This document shows, piece by piece, positions 30,095-38,291 of a stretch of DNA of 51,852 bases. Positions within the stretch are counted from its first letter, which is position 1. Each line of letters opens with the position of its first letter. The notes under the pieces are model-generated. The model was not told the DNA's origin and did no database searches. It saw only the letters and a program-made list of their open reading frames with translations. A program made the position numbers and the translations under genes. The stretch covers positions 1 through 51,852 of the forward strand of contig JAZREN010000061.1 in the NCBI GenBank assembly GCA_045660825.1, written 5' to 3'. The DNA comes from HGM04593 sp045660825. GTDB taxonomy: Bacteria > Bacteroidota > Bacteroidia > Bacteroidales > Bacteroidaceae.

Positions 30095-30340
30095 ATGAGA
30101 AAAATGATGTTTAGTCTATTTGCTGTGAGTGTGATTTCAGTATGTGCTTTTGCGTTAACATCCTTTGATGATGGTGAAAATGTTACAATACAGAAAGAAA
30201 AACCTGTTGCTAGTGAAGGTAAACGTTGTAATGGTTCTGTTGGGTGTGATTGTCCAGGTTTTTCACCAATTACAAATGGTAAGGAGTATCAAAAAGCTTA
30301 TTGTAGACATTGTGGGCATGCAAGAAGCGTACATAAATAA
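30095..30340 (+). CDS. Small exported Cys-rich protein
   Basis: 81 residues. A signal peptide (about 1-22, FAVSVISVCAFA) is followed by a hydrophilic segment and a Cys/His cluster: CNGSVGCDCPGF and YCRHCGHARSVHK. Seven Cys/His residues could hold one zinc or form disulfides. The DNA is AT-rich. It starts 21 bases after the right end of the deleted IS element, so its expression could depend on the element. I do not recognise the family; a similar exported zinc-finger protein lies on the other side of the element. Confidence 0.62.
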   Translation: MRKMMFSLFAVSVISVCAFALTSFDDGENVTIQKEKPVASEGKRCNGSVGCDCPGFSPITNGKEYQKAYCRHCGHARSVHK

Positions 30341-30440
30341 TAGTAGTGAGGAGTCGTCTATTTATTTATTACCTTGTATTTTGTTTGAAAATCTTTGTGG
30401 GTTATAGGCTTTGCCTCGGCATAAAAAATATCAAGCTTAT

Positions 30441-30471
30441 TTTGTTCTGCTCTCGGCTTGCACTATCTTTG
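30441..30471 (+). promoter_or_regulatory. Consensus promoter of queA
   Basis: TTTG (30441-30444), 19 bases, TATCTTTG (30464-30471): ideal Bacteroidota promoter. Its position rules out the earlier in-frame starts of the downstream gene. Confidence 0.8.
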
Positions 30472-30503
30472 CAGTGAATTATTCATTGCAAAGATTTTTT
30501 TTA

Positions 30504-31715
30504 ATGAAAAACATTCAGGAAATAGCGATTGCGGAGTATGATTATCCGTTGCCCGATGAGAGGATTGCGAAATATCCGCTTGCGGAGCGTGATACGTCAA
30601 AACTCCTCTTATATAAAAGTGGCGAAATACGTGAGGAGAGGTTCGCCAATTTGCCCGGTTTCATTCCACAGGGTGCGTTGATGGTGTTCAACAACACGCG
30701 TGTCATTCAGGCGCGTCTGCGCTTCCGCAAGGAGACGGGGGCGCAGATTGAGGTGTTCTGTCTTGAGCCTGAACAGCCAGCCGATTACCAGTTGATGTTC
30801 CAGGAGACAAAGGTGTGTGTGTGGCAGTGCCTTGTGGGTAATTCGAGTCGTTGGAAAAGTGGTGTGCTGTCGCAGGTGATTGAGATTGACGGCGTGCAGG
30901 TGACGCTGTCGGTGGAGCGTGTGAGCAGTGCGGCGGTGAACCTTGTACGTTTCTTCTGGGATGGTGGCTTTACCTTCGCGCAGTTGCTTGAGGCTGCTGG
31001 TGAGTTGCCCATTCCTCCGTATCTGAACCGCAAGACCGAGGAGAGTGACATGAACACTTACCAGACCGTGTATTCAAAGGTGAAGGGCTCGGTGGCGGCG
31101 CCTACTGCGGGATTGCACTTTACCCCGGCTGTGCTTGGTGCGCTTGATGCGGCCGGTGTGCAGCGTGGCGAGGTTACCTTGCACGTTGGCGCGGGAACGT
31201 TCAAGCCTGTGAAGAGTGAACTGATTGCAGATCACGAGATGCACGAGGAGTACATCGAGGTGCAGCGCGGGTTGATTGAGGGACTTGTTGCTACGGGTGG
31301 CGCGGCGGTTGCTGTGGGTACAACATCGGTGCGCACGCTCGAGAGTCTCTATTTTCTGGGTGAGAAGGTGAGCGAGAATCCTGCAATTGAGGAGAGTGAG
31401 TTGTGCGTGGGGCAGTGGGAACCATACAACCGCGAACATACGTTGTCTACCGTTGAGGCATTGACTGCGTTGTTGCAGTGGCTCGATGCCAAAGGTCTTG
31501 ACAGGGTGCATTCGCACACGCGAATAATGATTGCGCCGGGTTATACATTCCGCATAGTAAAGGCTATTGTGACAAACTTCCATCAACCAAAGAGTACATT
31601 GTTGTTGCTTGTATCTGCATTCATTGGTGGCGATTGGCGCAGAGTGTATGACTATGCCCTTGAGAATGGTTTCCGTTTTCTTAGTTATGGGGATAGTTCA
31701 TTGCTCATTCCTTGA
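30504..31715 (+). CDS. queA: S-adenosylmethionine:tRNA ribosyltransferase-isomerase, long form
   Basis: 403 residues. QueA transfers the ribosyl part of SAM to preQ1 in tRNA, forming epoxyqueuosine. Family motifs: GSVAAPTAGLHFT, HVGAGTFKPV, and IMIAPGYTFRIVKAIVTNFH with QPKSTLLLLVSAF. The protein is about 60 residues longer than E. coli QueA, with extra sequence around residues 80-125. I recall that Bacteroidales carry both a normal and a long QueA-like protein, so this may be the paralogue, with possible altered substrate. The ATG at 30504 follows the promoter; upstream in-frame codons lie before the transcript start. Confidence 0.85.
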   Translation: MKNIQEIAIAEYDYPLPDERIAKYPLAERDTSKLLLYKSGEIREERFANLPGFIPQGALMVFNNTRVIQARLRFRKETGAQIEVFCLEPEQPADYQLMFQETKVCVWQCLVGNSSRWKSGVLSQVIEIDGVQVTLSVERVSSAAVNLVRFFWDGGFTFAQLLEAAGELPIPPYLNRKTEESDMNTYQTVYSKVKGSVAAPTAGLHFTPAVLGALDAAGVQRGEVTLHVGAGTFKPVKSELIADHEMHEEYIEVQRGLIEGLVATGGAAVAVGTTSVRTLESLYFLGEKVSENPAIEESELCVGQWEPYNREHTLSTVEALTALLQWLDAKGLDRVHSHTRIMIAPGYTFRIVKAIVTNFHQPKSTLLLLVSAFIGGDWRRVYDYALENGFRFLSYGDSSLLIP

Positions 31716-31741
31716 ATAGAATAATAGATAGGTATTGAATT

Positions 31742-31782
31742 AGAGATCTCTCGTCGCTTCGCTTTGTCGAGATGACAAGTTT
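31742..31782. repeat. Dispersed intergenic repeat unit
   Basis: AGAGATCTCTCGTCGCTTCG then TTGTCGAGATGACAAG: same class as the units at 9160-9345, here single and in the inverted orientation relative to the first of those. Confidence 0.6.
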
Positions 31783-31818
31783 GCGAAGGTGGAGTCTTAG
31801 AGGTCGTAAAACTGATTT

Positions 31819-32856
31819 ATGATAAAGATAATAGATAATATCGCATATCTGCTCGATGAGGAGAAGCGATGCGCTACTGTGACAAAGAACCTTGTACCTT
31901 ACTCGGGTGCTGTTGTTGTGCCTGCAACTATTGTGGATGGTGGTGTGGAGTATGTGGTGAACGATATCCTTGACGAGGCTTTTGCCGAGTGCGTGGGCCT
32001 GACATCGGTGGTGCTTGGCGACAATGTGGAGAGCATTGGCATTGGTGCTTTTGAGGGATGTGAGTCGCTTGCAAGTGTCACATTCCCGCAGGCGTTGCAC
32101 CTTGTGGGTATGCGTGCTTTCAAGGGGTGCGTGGCATTGAAGGAACTGCTGTTCCCCGCCAATGTAATTGTGATTGGACGTGAGGCTTTCGCGGGTTGTT
32201 GTTCGCTGATGAATGTATATCTGCCCGATAATCTTATAAATATTGAGCCTTCGTTGTTCGATGGTTGCAAGGTACTTGAAAAGGTGTCGGTGGGTACAAT
32301 GGTAGAGAGCGTGGGCGAGTATGCTTTCTGTGGTTGCTCGTCGCTGAAAGAGGTTGTGTTGCCCGAGGGTGTGGTGTCGCTCGAGGGATGGGCTTTTCGT
32401 GACTGCTCTGCGCTCGAGGCTGTGATATTGCCGTCGACATTGGCCTCTATTAAAAAGGGCGCTTTTTGGGGATGCTCGTCGCTCAAGGAGTTTGTTCTGC
32501 CTCAGGGCGTGAACATGCTCGACCAAGGTGTGCTTGCCAACTGTGCTTCGCTTGAGAAGGTGGTGTTGCACGATGGCGTGTTGAGCATTGGTTATGGAAC
32601 TTTCTACAACTGTGGCGCTATTGAGAGCATTACAGTGCCGTCTGCAGTGGTGAATGTTGGTGACCAGGCTTTCCGCAGTTGCAAGGCGTTGAAGGAACTG
32701 TGCGTGATGTGCGAGGCTGCGCCAATGTGCTCGGGCGACATTGCCGATGCCGATGTGTATGCACGTGCTGTGCTGCGTGTGCCGCAGGGTAAAGTGGGCG
32801 AGTATGGTTTTGCTCCTGTGTGGGAGAGGTTTGGAAATGTTGAGGAACAGGCGTAG
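31819..32856 (+). CDS. BspA-type leucine-rich-repeat protein (LRR_5)
   Basis: 345 residues with about ten LRR_5 repeats of 22-24 residues (consensus like AFxGCxSLKEVVLPxGVxSI, e.g. GCSSLKEVVLPEGVVSLEGW). Such TpLRR domains form right-handed solenoids used for binding proteins. Unlike the well-known surface BspA it has no signal peptide or sorting domain; the N-terminus (MIKIIDNIAYLLDEEKRCAT) is hydrophilic, so it is probably cytoplasmic unless exported otherwise. Each repeat carries Cys, giving a high Cys content. It ends before a small lipoprotein gene. Confidence 0.88.
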   Translation: MIKIIDNIAYLLDEEKRCATVTKNLVPYSGAVVVPATIVDGGVEYVVNDILDEAFAECVGLTSVVLGDNVESIGIGAFEGCESLASVTFPQALHLVGMRAFKGCVALKELLFPANVIVIGREAFAGCCSLMNVYLPDNLINIEPSLFDGCKVLEKVSVGTMVESVGEYAFCGCSSLKEVVLPEGVVSLEGWAFRDCSALEAVILPSTLASIKKGAFWGCSSLKEFVLPQGVNMLDQGVLANCASLEKVVLHDGVLSIGYGTFYNCGAIESITVPSAVVNVGDQAFRSCKALKELCVMCEAAPMCSGDIADADVYARAVLRVPQGKVGEYGFAPVWERFGNVEEQA

Positions 32857-32904
32857 AAAACGTTGATTTCTTAAACAATATTAAAAGCGGTGCGTTTATC
32901 TTGT

Positions 32905-33246
32905 ATGGACAAGATGGCGCGCTGCTTTTTTATATCCCTAGCGTCGGTTGCACTTGCTGCCTGTGGTAGCAAGTCATTTCGTGCTAAAAATGCCTTTGAA
33001 CAGGTGGACGATGTGGTGTATTCATCTGTTGTAGAGCTTGAACGGGCAAGGGTATTGCCACACTTGCACTATTCGCTCGACGTGCATAGCATTGACCGTG
33101 GACGCGGCACAATTGATTTGTCGTTCTACTTCGTGAAGGAACTAGGTGATAGCCTGTTGTGGGTGGAGGGCATGGAGAGGGTGCCTTTGGAGCTCATTGA
33201 CACGGCGCTATGCAGTCGTTGGCTGAATTACGATTATTCCAGATGA
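32905..33246 (+). CDS. Small lipoprotein
   Basis: 113 residues from ATG 32905. Signal sequence CFFISLASVALAAC ends in a good lipobox (LAAC), so lipid-anchored. The mature part is short, mixed, and not recognised (e.g. YSLDVHSIDRGRGTIDLSFY). Upstream in-frame GTG at 32890 and a later ATG at 32914 are alternatives; the chosen start gives a normal signal peptide. A -7 box for the next gene lies about 55 bases after its stop. Confidence 0.68.
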   Translation: MDKMARCFFISLASVALAACGSKSFRAKNAFEQVDDVVYSSVVELERARVLPHLHYSLDVHSIDRGRGTIDLSFYFVKELGDSLLWVEGMERVPLELIDTALCSRWLNYDYSR

Positions 33247-33299
33247 TGCAGCTTGCTCTCATTTTTTGTTCCTTGTGAGGATTTTCCGTTTTTTATCAC

Positions 33300-33307
33300 T
33301 ATCTTCG
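33300..33307 (+). promoter_or_regulatory. -7 box of the Smr-domain gene
   Basis: TATCTTCG, 20 bases before the ATG, supports the start at 33328 over the longer frame. Confidence 0.5.
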
Positions 33308-33327
33308 CGTATAAACAGATTCCAGAG

Positions 33328-34410
33328 ATGAAAATAGGTGATAAAGTACGTTTTATATATGAGAGCGGTGGCGGTGTGGTAACCGGCTTCCGTGGGAAGG
33401 ATATTGTGCTTGTTGAGGACAAGGATGGCTTTGAGATACCCATGCAGGTGCGTGAGTGCGTGGTCATTGACACCAATGAGTATAACTTTGTAAAGAAGAC
33501 GGTTGCCCCAAAAGAAGAACCTAATCCGCAGAAAAAGGTTGTTCAGCCGGCAAAGGTAGAGGACGATGAAGAGGATTTTGACCCTGTTGTGACATATCGC
33601 CCTGCCGAGCGCCCCGAGGGTGAGCGCCTTAATGTGGTGCTTGCATATTTGCCGATGGATGAAAAGTCGCTCAGCAATTCACGCTTTGAGGCGTATATCA
33701 TAAACGACAGCAACTATAGCATATACTTTACCTATCTGACTGCGCAGGGACGCAGTTGGAGTGTACGTGGCAATGGGTTGCTCGAACCTAACTCAAAGAT
33801 GTTCATTGAGGAGTTCGGGCGCGAGGAACTCAATGACATGGAGCGCGTGTGCGTGCAGTTGTTGCCTTTTAAGGAGGACAAGCCTTTTGCTTTGAAGGCG
33901 GCAATGAACATTGAGCGCCGCATTGACACTGTGAAATTCTATAAGCTACACCTGTTCCGTGAGAATCCTTTCTTTGATGAGGGTGCACTCATCTACGATA
34001 TTGTAGTGGATGACAAACCGGTGAAGGAGATTTTTACAGATGCCGAGGAGGTGAAGGTTGCCATTCTTGGCAAAAAGGAGGCCGATGCTCCAAAACCACA
34101 GTCAAAACCCAAGTTGACAAAGGGTAGCGATATTCTTGAGGTTGACCTGCATATTGAGGAACTGCTTGAGACGACGGCGGGAATGAATGCGTTTGACATA
34201 CTCAATCATCAGCTCGATGTAGTGCGTCGCACGCTTGACGAGAATATTAAATACAAGGGCAAGAAGATTGTCTTCATTCACGGTAAGGGTGAGGGCGTGT
34301 TGCGCAATGCGATTGGTCAGGAACTACGAAAGAAGTATCCGCGATGTCTGTCGCAGGATGCATCGTTCCAGAAGTATGGTTTCGGTGCCACAATGGTGAT
34401 AATCAAATAA
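33328..34410 (+). CDS. DUF2027 and Smr domain protein
   Basis: 360 residues. The N-terminus (MKIGDKVRFIYESGGGVVTG) is a small KOW/SH3-like barrel typical of DUF2027 proteins. A hydrophilic linker (about 65-95) leads to a middle beta domain (about 100-235). The C-terminal Smr domain (about 268-360) has the EVDLHIEELLE start and the HGKGEGVLRNAI core. Smr domains nick branched DNA or cleave RNA at stalled ribosomes. No MutS part is present, so this is a stand-alone Smr. It precedes pepT by 27 bases. Confidence 0.88.
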   Translation: MKIGDKVRFIYESGGGVVTGFRGKDIVLVEDKDGFEIPMQVRECVVIDTNEYNFVKKTVAPKEEPNPQKKVVQPAKVEDDEEDFDPVVTYRPAERPEGERLNVVLAYLPMDEKSLSNSRFEAYIINDSNYSIYFTYLTAQGRSWSVRGNGLLEPNSKMFIEEFGREELNDMERVCVQLLPFKEDKPFALKAAMNIERRIDTVKFYKLHLFRENPFFDEGALIYDIVVDDKPVKEIFTDAEEVKVAILGKKEADAPKPQSKPKLTKGSDILEVDLHIEELLETTAGMNAFDILNHQLDVVRRTLDENIKYKGKKIVFIHGKGEGVLRNAIGQELRKKYPRCLSQDASFQKYGFGATMVIIK

Positions 34411-34437
34411 TGACAAAACATAAAAAATAATGAAATT

Positions 34438-35676
34438 ATGAGCGAGATTAAGGAAAAGATGCTTGAGCGTTTTTTGAAATATGTGACTTTTGACACAGAG
34501 TCGTGTGACGATGCAACAGTTGTTCCAACAACCGAGGGACAGTTTGTGTTTGCGCGTTATCTTGAGCAGCAGCTCAAGGAGATGGGTCTGGAAGAGGTGG
34601 TGCTCGATGAGAAGGGCTACCTCTATGCCACATTGCCTGCAAACTGCGACAAGGATGTTCCTGTTGTGGGCTTCATTGCCCATCTTGATACAAGCCCCGA
34701 CATGAGCGGCAAGGATGTGAAGCCACGCGTGGTAGAGAACTACGCGGGTGGTGACATTGTGCTGTGCGAGAAGGATGGCATTGTGCTGTCGACAGCAGAT
34801 TTTCCCGAGGTGGAGGATTACAAAGGCCATGACCTTGTAGTAACCGATGGTCACACTCTTTTGGGTGCCGATGACAAGGCCGGTGTTGCCGAGATTGTTT
34901 CGGCAATCGCCTATCTGCAGGCGCATCCCGAAATCAAGCATGGCAAGGTGCGCATTGCATTCAATCCCGATGAGGAAATCGGTCGTGGCGCGCATAACTT
35001 CAACGTGCCTCTCTTCGGTTGCGATTGGGCTTATACCATAGACGGCAGTTGCGAGGGCGAGCTTGAGTTCGAGAATTTCAATGCAGGCAGTGCAACGTTC
35101 ACAGTGCAGGGCCGTAACGTTCACCCTGGCTACGCAAAGGGCAAGATGTTGAATGCTCTGCGTGTTGCAACTGCTATTGTTGAGGCTATCCCAGCAGTTG
35201 AGTCTCCTGAATGTACTACAGGTTACGAGGGTTTCTACCACCTTATGGGCATCAACGGTGGCGTTGACCATGCATCGGTATCATATATCATACGTGACCA
35301 TAGCCGCGAGGTTTTTGAGCAGCGTATGGCGTTCATGAAGGAGGTTGAGGCGAAAATCAATGCGCAGTATGGCGCAGGTGTTGTGACTCTTGAACTCAAG
35401 GAGCAGTACCGCAATATGCGCGAGATGGTTGAACCAAAGATGCATATCATTGATATTGCCAAGAGCGCGATGGAGCAAGCCGGTGTAGTGCCTGTTATCA
35501 AACCTATCCGTGGCGGTACCGACGGTGCACAGCTTTCATTCATGGGACTCCCTTGTCCAAACTTGTTTGCCGGTGGTGTGAATTTCCACAGCCGTTATGA
35601 GTTCGTGTCGGTTCAGGTGATGGAGAAGGCAGTAATGACTATTGTGAATATTGCGGCCGGAGTGGCTTTGAACTGA
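34438..35676 (+). CDS. pepT: Peptidase T (tripeptidase)
   Basis: 412 residues. M20B zinc aminopeptidase that removes the N-terminal residue of tripeptides in the cytoplasm. Metal ligands: FIAHLDTSPD (His, Asp), LGADDKAGVAEI (bridging Asp), NPDEEIGRGAH (Glu pair). GGTDGAQLSFMGLPCPN is also a family mark. Length equals E. coli PepT. It follows the Smr gene at 27 bases and is followed by a tract of short repeats and a bidirectional terminator. Confidence 0.97.
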   Translation: MSEIKEKMLERFLKYVTFDTESCDDATVVPTTEGQFVFARYLEQQLKEMGLEEVVLDEKGYLYATLPANCDKDVPVVGFIAHLDTSPDMSGKDVKPRVVENYAGGDIVLCEKDGIVLSTADFPEVEDYKGHDLVVTDGHTLLGADDKAGVAEIVSAIAYLQAHPEIKHGKVRIAFNPDEEIGRGAHNFNVPLFGCDWAYTIDGSCEGELEFENFNAGSATFTVQGRNVHPGYAKGKMLNALRVATAIVEAIPAVESPECTTGYEGFYHLMGINGGVDHASVSYIIRDHSREVFEQRMAFMKEVEAKINAQYGAGVVTLELKEQYRNMREMVEPKMHIIDIAKSAMEQAGVVPVIKPIRGGTDGAQLSFMGLPCPNLFAGGVNFHSRYEFVSVQVMEKAVMTIVNIAAGVALN

Positions 35677-35714
35677 AAACTGAAAGGTGAAAACTGAAAG
35701 GTGAAAGGTGAAAG
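35673..35714. repeat. Short tandem repeat tract after pepT
   Basis: Six units alternating CTGAAAA/CTGAAAG and GTGAAAR, starting in the pepT stop codon region. Low-complexity array of the type often seen between Bacteroidetes genes. Confidence 0.75.
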
Positions 35715-35814
35715 CCGCGAGTAAGCGAGAGCAGAGGAAATGGTTACTTTTACTATGCCGAGCGGAAGCGGGTTCAACCACATGAAGTGTGCTTAAAACG
35801 GAAAACTCTTATAC

Positions 35815-35849
35815 GAAATAGCGACGATGTAATTCATCGTCGCTATTTC
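35815..35849. terminator. Bidirectional terminator between pepT and purN
   Basis: Perfect 15-bp stem (35815-35829 and 35835-35849) with a five-base loop; convergent genes on both sides. Confidence 0.85.
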
Positions 35850-35873
35850 TTTGCATCAAAATACGATGGAGTT

Positions 35874-36446
35874 TTAGTCGAGGGTGTGGAGTATCTCCTC
35901 AATTACGTGTGGGAAGTGCTCGTACTCAAGTGCGTGTACCTTTGCTGCAACGTCGTCAGGGGTGTCGGTTGGCAGCACAGGGCACTTTGCCTGGAAGAAT
36001 GTGGTACCCTTGTCGTACTGCTCGTCGATGAGATGGATGGTGATGCCGCTCTCGGTATCGCCGCACTCGACAACGGCCTTGTGCACTCTGTCGCCATACA
36101 TGCCCTTGCCGCCGTGCTTGGGGAGCAGCGCAGGGTGGATGTTGACGATGCGGCCTGGGTAGGCTGCAATGAGCTTTTGTGGAACGAGCAACAGGAAGCC
36201 TGCAAGTACCACGAAATCGATGTCGCGCTCACGGAGCATGGCGATGACGCTGTCGGCTTCCATGAATTCGGCCTTGCTCACCACGGCTGCTTCAATGCCC
36301 AACTTCTTGGCACGCTCAAGGACGTAGGCCTGTGGGTTGTTGGCAATGATAAATGATACTTGGGCGTAGTCGCTCCCTTTGAAATAGTTGGCAATGTTCT
36401 CGGCGTTTGAGCCGCTGCCCGATGCTAGGATTGCAATTTTCTTCAT
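35874..36446 (-). CDS. purN: Phosphoribosylglycinamide formyltransferase
   Basis: 190 residues. Transfers a formyl group from 10-formyl-THF to glycinamide ribonucleotide, step three of purine synthesis. The N-terminus has ILASGSGSNAENI (phosphate site), and the active site shows NIHPALLPKHGGKGMYG with Asn, His and the following loop, then the catalytic Asp in HLIDEQYDKG. Length is normal. It is 12 bases after a LytTR regulator on the same strand, so the two may be co-transcribed. Confidence 0.97.
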   Translation of the reverse strand: MKKIAILASGSGSNAENIANYFKGSDYAQVSFIIANNPQAYVLERAKKLGIEAAVVSKAEFMEADSVIAMLRERDIDFVVLAGFLLLVPQKLIAAYPGRIVNIHPALLPKHGGKGMYGDRVHKAVVECGDTESGITIHLIDEQYDKGTTFFQAKCPVLPTDTPDDVAAKVHALEYEHFPHVIEEILHTLD

Positions 36447-36458
36447 CGTGTAATAGTG

Positions 36459-37340
36459 TTATGACATTGGCACAAGACGGCGCAGAACCGCTTCGCCATA
36501 GGTTTTTGATATGGGTATTTCTCTCACACCCGGTTCCTCGAGTTCGAGGAAGAGGTTGCCTTTCTCGCGGCGCATGACCTTCACGAGGTCCAGATTAATC
36601 ATGTATGAACGGTGGCAACGTACTATGTTGGTGTCGGCAAGCTGTTCGCAAATCTCCTTCATGGTTATGTGCAGCAGTTGCTTCTTTAGAATGTCGTTCT
36701 TCTTGTACCAGACGCAGATGTAGTTGTCGGCCGATTCAATGTAAAGCAGGTTCTCCTTGGCTACGGATAGCTGCAGTATGCCGCGGTAGTCGCGTATGGA
36801 GATTAGGTTGCTCGATTTGAAACCTATATTTTCGTTCATGAGCTCCTTGAGCTTTGCCGAACGTTCCTGATACGAGAAATATAGTATGCAAATGAAATAG
36901 GGGATTCCTATGATGAAGATTGTGTTCTGCATCGCATTTCTATAAATCTCCAGAGGGTCGCTGTTGGTCAGGTTTAGGTGTTTGCTTACAATGAGCGCCA
37001 GGGTGGTGAAGGCGCCCGAGAGCAGCAGTAGCTCCACAAAGACCCATAGAGCATATTTCAGGTACGTTACGTTGTGCTCGGGAGAACGTGAGTAACTGTA
37101 CATTATTATTCGGCTGATGGCGACCACTGTCATTCCAATGGTTACCAGCACTGTCGACCACAACAGGTACTGGGTGGGGGTGATGCCTCGTTGCACCCAT
37201 TGCGCCGAGCCGAATGGCTTGTAGACGTTGATGAAGATGATGGCGAATATTGACACGAAAAGGACCATTATGATGAGGTTGCGCTTTTCGAGCAAGTATC
37301 GTGGTATCTTTTTGAAAAGTATGGATGTGTATTCAAACAT
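36459..37340 (-). CDS. Membrane-bound LytTR-family DNA-binding regulator
   Basis: 293 residues. Four membrane helices (near 18-38, 60-80, 92-118 and 134-156) precede a cytoplasmic LytTR DNA-binding domain (about 195-293: ENLLYIESADNYICVWY, IVRCHRSYMINL, EIPISKTYGEAVLRRL). There is no receiver domain, so it is a one-component regulator that senses through its membrane part. Start at ATG 37340 is chosen; the frame extends to a TTG beyond the -7 box (37375). It lies upstream of purN and diverges from ftsE. Target genes are unknown. Confidence 0.88.
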   Translation of the reverse strand: MFEYTSILFKKIPRYLLEKRNLIIMVLFVSIFAIIFINVYKPFGSAQWVQRGITPTQYLLWSTVLVTIGMTVVAISRIIMYSYSRSPEHNVTYLKYALWVFVELLLLSGAFTTLALIVSKHLNLTNSDPLEIYRNAMQNTIFIIGIPYFICILYFSYQERSAKLKELMNENIGFKSSNLISIRDYRGILQLSVAKENLLYIESADNYICVWYKKNDILKKQLLHITMKEICEQLADTNIVRCHRSYMINLDLVKVMRREKGNLFLELEEPGVREIPISKTYGEAVLRRLVPMS

Positions 37341-37374
37341 AATATCTGCGGTGGCAGGTTTTCGCAATTTATTG

Positions 37375-37406
37375 CAAAGTTAAGCAAATAAATTTTTGTC
37401 TACAAT
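37375..37406 (-). promoter_or_regulatory. Promoter of the LytTR-purN unit
   Basis: Minus strand TAACTTTG at 37375-37382 (perfect) and ATTG at 37403-37406, 20 bases upstream. The transcript would start near 37368, after the discarded TTG. Confidence 0.7.
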
Positions 37407-37490
37407 ATGGCGACGTGGAATATCTTTTTGAATTTGCGTGTTTGTGCGCGTTATGCGTGCGCGCGCAAATAAATGTGCTGTACATGGCTG

Positions 37491-37545
37491 TAAATTTGAA
37501 AATTATCACTAAATTTGCATAATTGGAAAAGTGTGCGGGCGCACA
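37491..37545 (+). promoter_or_regulatory. ftsE promoter elements and leader hairpin
   Basis: Two perfect -7 boxes, TAAATTTG at 37491-37498 and again at 37510-37517. A TGTGC/GCACA hairpin (37532-37545) lies in the leader. Upstream, 37440-37469 is a GC-rich imperfect hairpin (TTTGTGCGCG and its near-complement) in the divergent gap. Confidence 0.55.
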
Positions 37546-37572
37546 ATGTGAAAATTTAATACACTGAATGAT

Positions 37573-38253
37573 ATGCCGGTTATTGATTATAAGGATGTAA
37601 ATATACAGATTGACTCCAAGTATATATTGGAGAATGTGACGTTTACATTGGAAGAGGGTGAATTTGCGTATATTGTGGGAACTGTAGGCTCGGGTAAATC
37701 GACTTTGTTGAAGACTGTATATGGCGAGGTTGACATTGAAAAAGGTGATGCATTGGTGTTCGACACGTTCAACATCCGCAACATAAGCAACAAGAAGTTG
37801 CAGGAGTTGCGACGCAAGATTGGCATTGTGTTCCAGGATTTCCAATTGCTCACTGACAGGAGCGTGCACGACAACCTTGACTTTGTGTTGCGTTGCACCG
37901 GCTGGAAGGATAAGACGGAGCGCGAGATGCGCATTCACGAGGTGCTTGAACTGGTTGGCCTGTCGCAAAAGGGTTATAAGCGCCCTCACGAACTTTCGGG
38001 TGGTGAGCAGCAGCGTATAGTAATTGCACGTGCCATACTCAACCGCCCCGCTTTGTTGCTGGCCGATGAACCCACGGGTAACCTTGACAATGCTACCGGT
38101 GATTATATAATGAACCTGTTGCACAGGATAAGCAAGGAGGAGAAGATGTCGGTGCTCATGATTACCCACAACGAGCAGTGGCTGCGCGACTACCCTGCAA
38201 CGGTGTACCGTTGTGCCGAGCGCAGAATAACAAAGGAGAATGCAGTTGGGTAA
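37573..38253 (+). CDS. ftsE: Cell-division ABC ATPase FtsE
   Basis: 226 residues. ATPase partner of FtsX; together they regulate peptidoglycan hydrolases at the septum. Walker A GTVGSGKST (36-44), Q-loop FQDFQLL (88), signature LSGGEQQR (141-148), Walker B LLLADEPTGNLD, and the switch His in MITHNEQW. Length and sequence match FtsE rather than LolD, although these are close and ftsX is not adjacent. It is 38 bases upstream of lysC, an order I recall from other Bacteroidales. Confidence 0.88.
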   Translation: MPVIDYKDVNIQIDSKYILENVTFTLEEGEFAYIVGTVGSGKSTLLKTVYGEVDIEKGDALVFDTFNIRNISNKKLQELRRKIGIVFQDFQLLTDRSVHDNLDFVLRCTGWKDKTEREMRIHEVLELVGLSQKGYKRPHELSGGEQQRIVIARAILNRPALLLADEPTGNLDNATGDYIMNLLHRISKEEKMSVLMITHNEQWLRDYPATVYRCAERRITKENAVG

Positions 38254-38291
38254 ATATTTTAGTTTAGAAATAATCAAATAATAGATATAAT

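Noticed and set aside
31705..32571. 288-codon minus-strand frame opposite the LRR gene
   Set aside because: Periodic because the LRR DNA is periodic; no start signal or recognisable domain.
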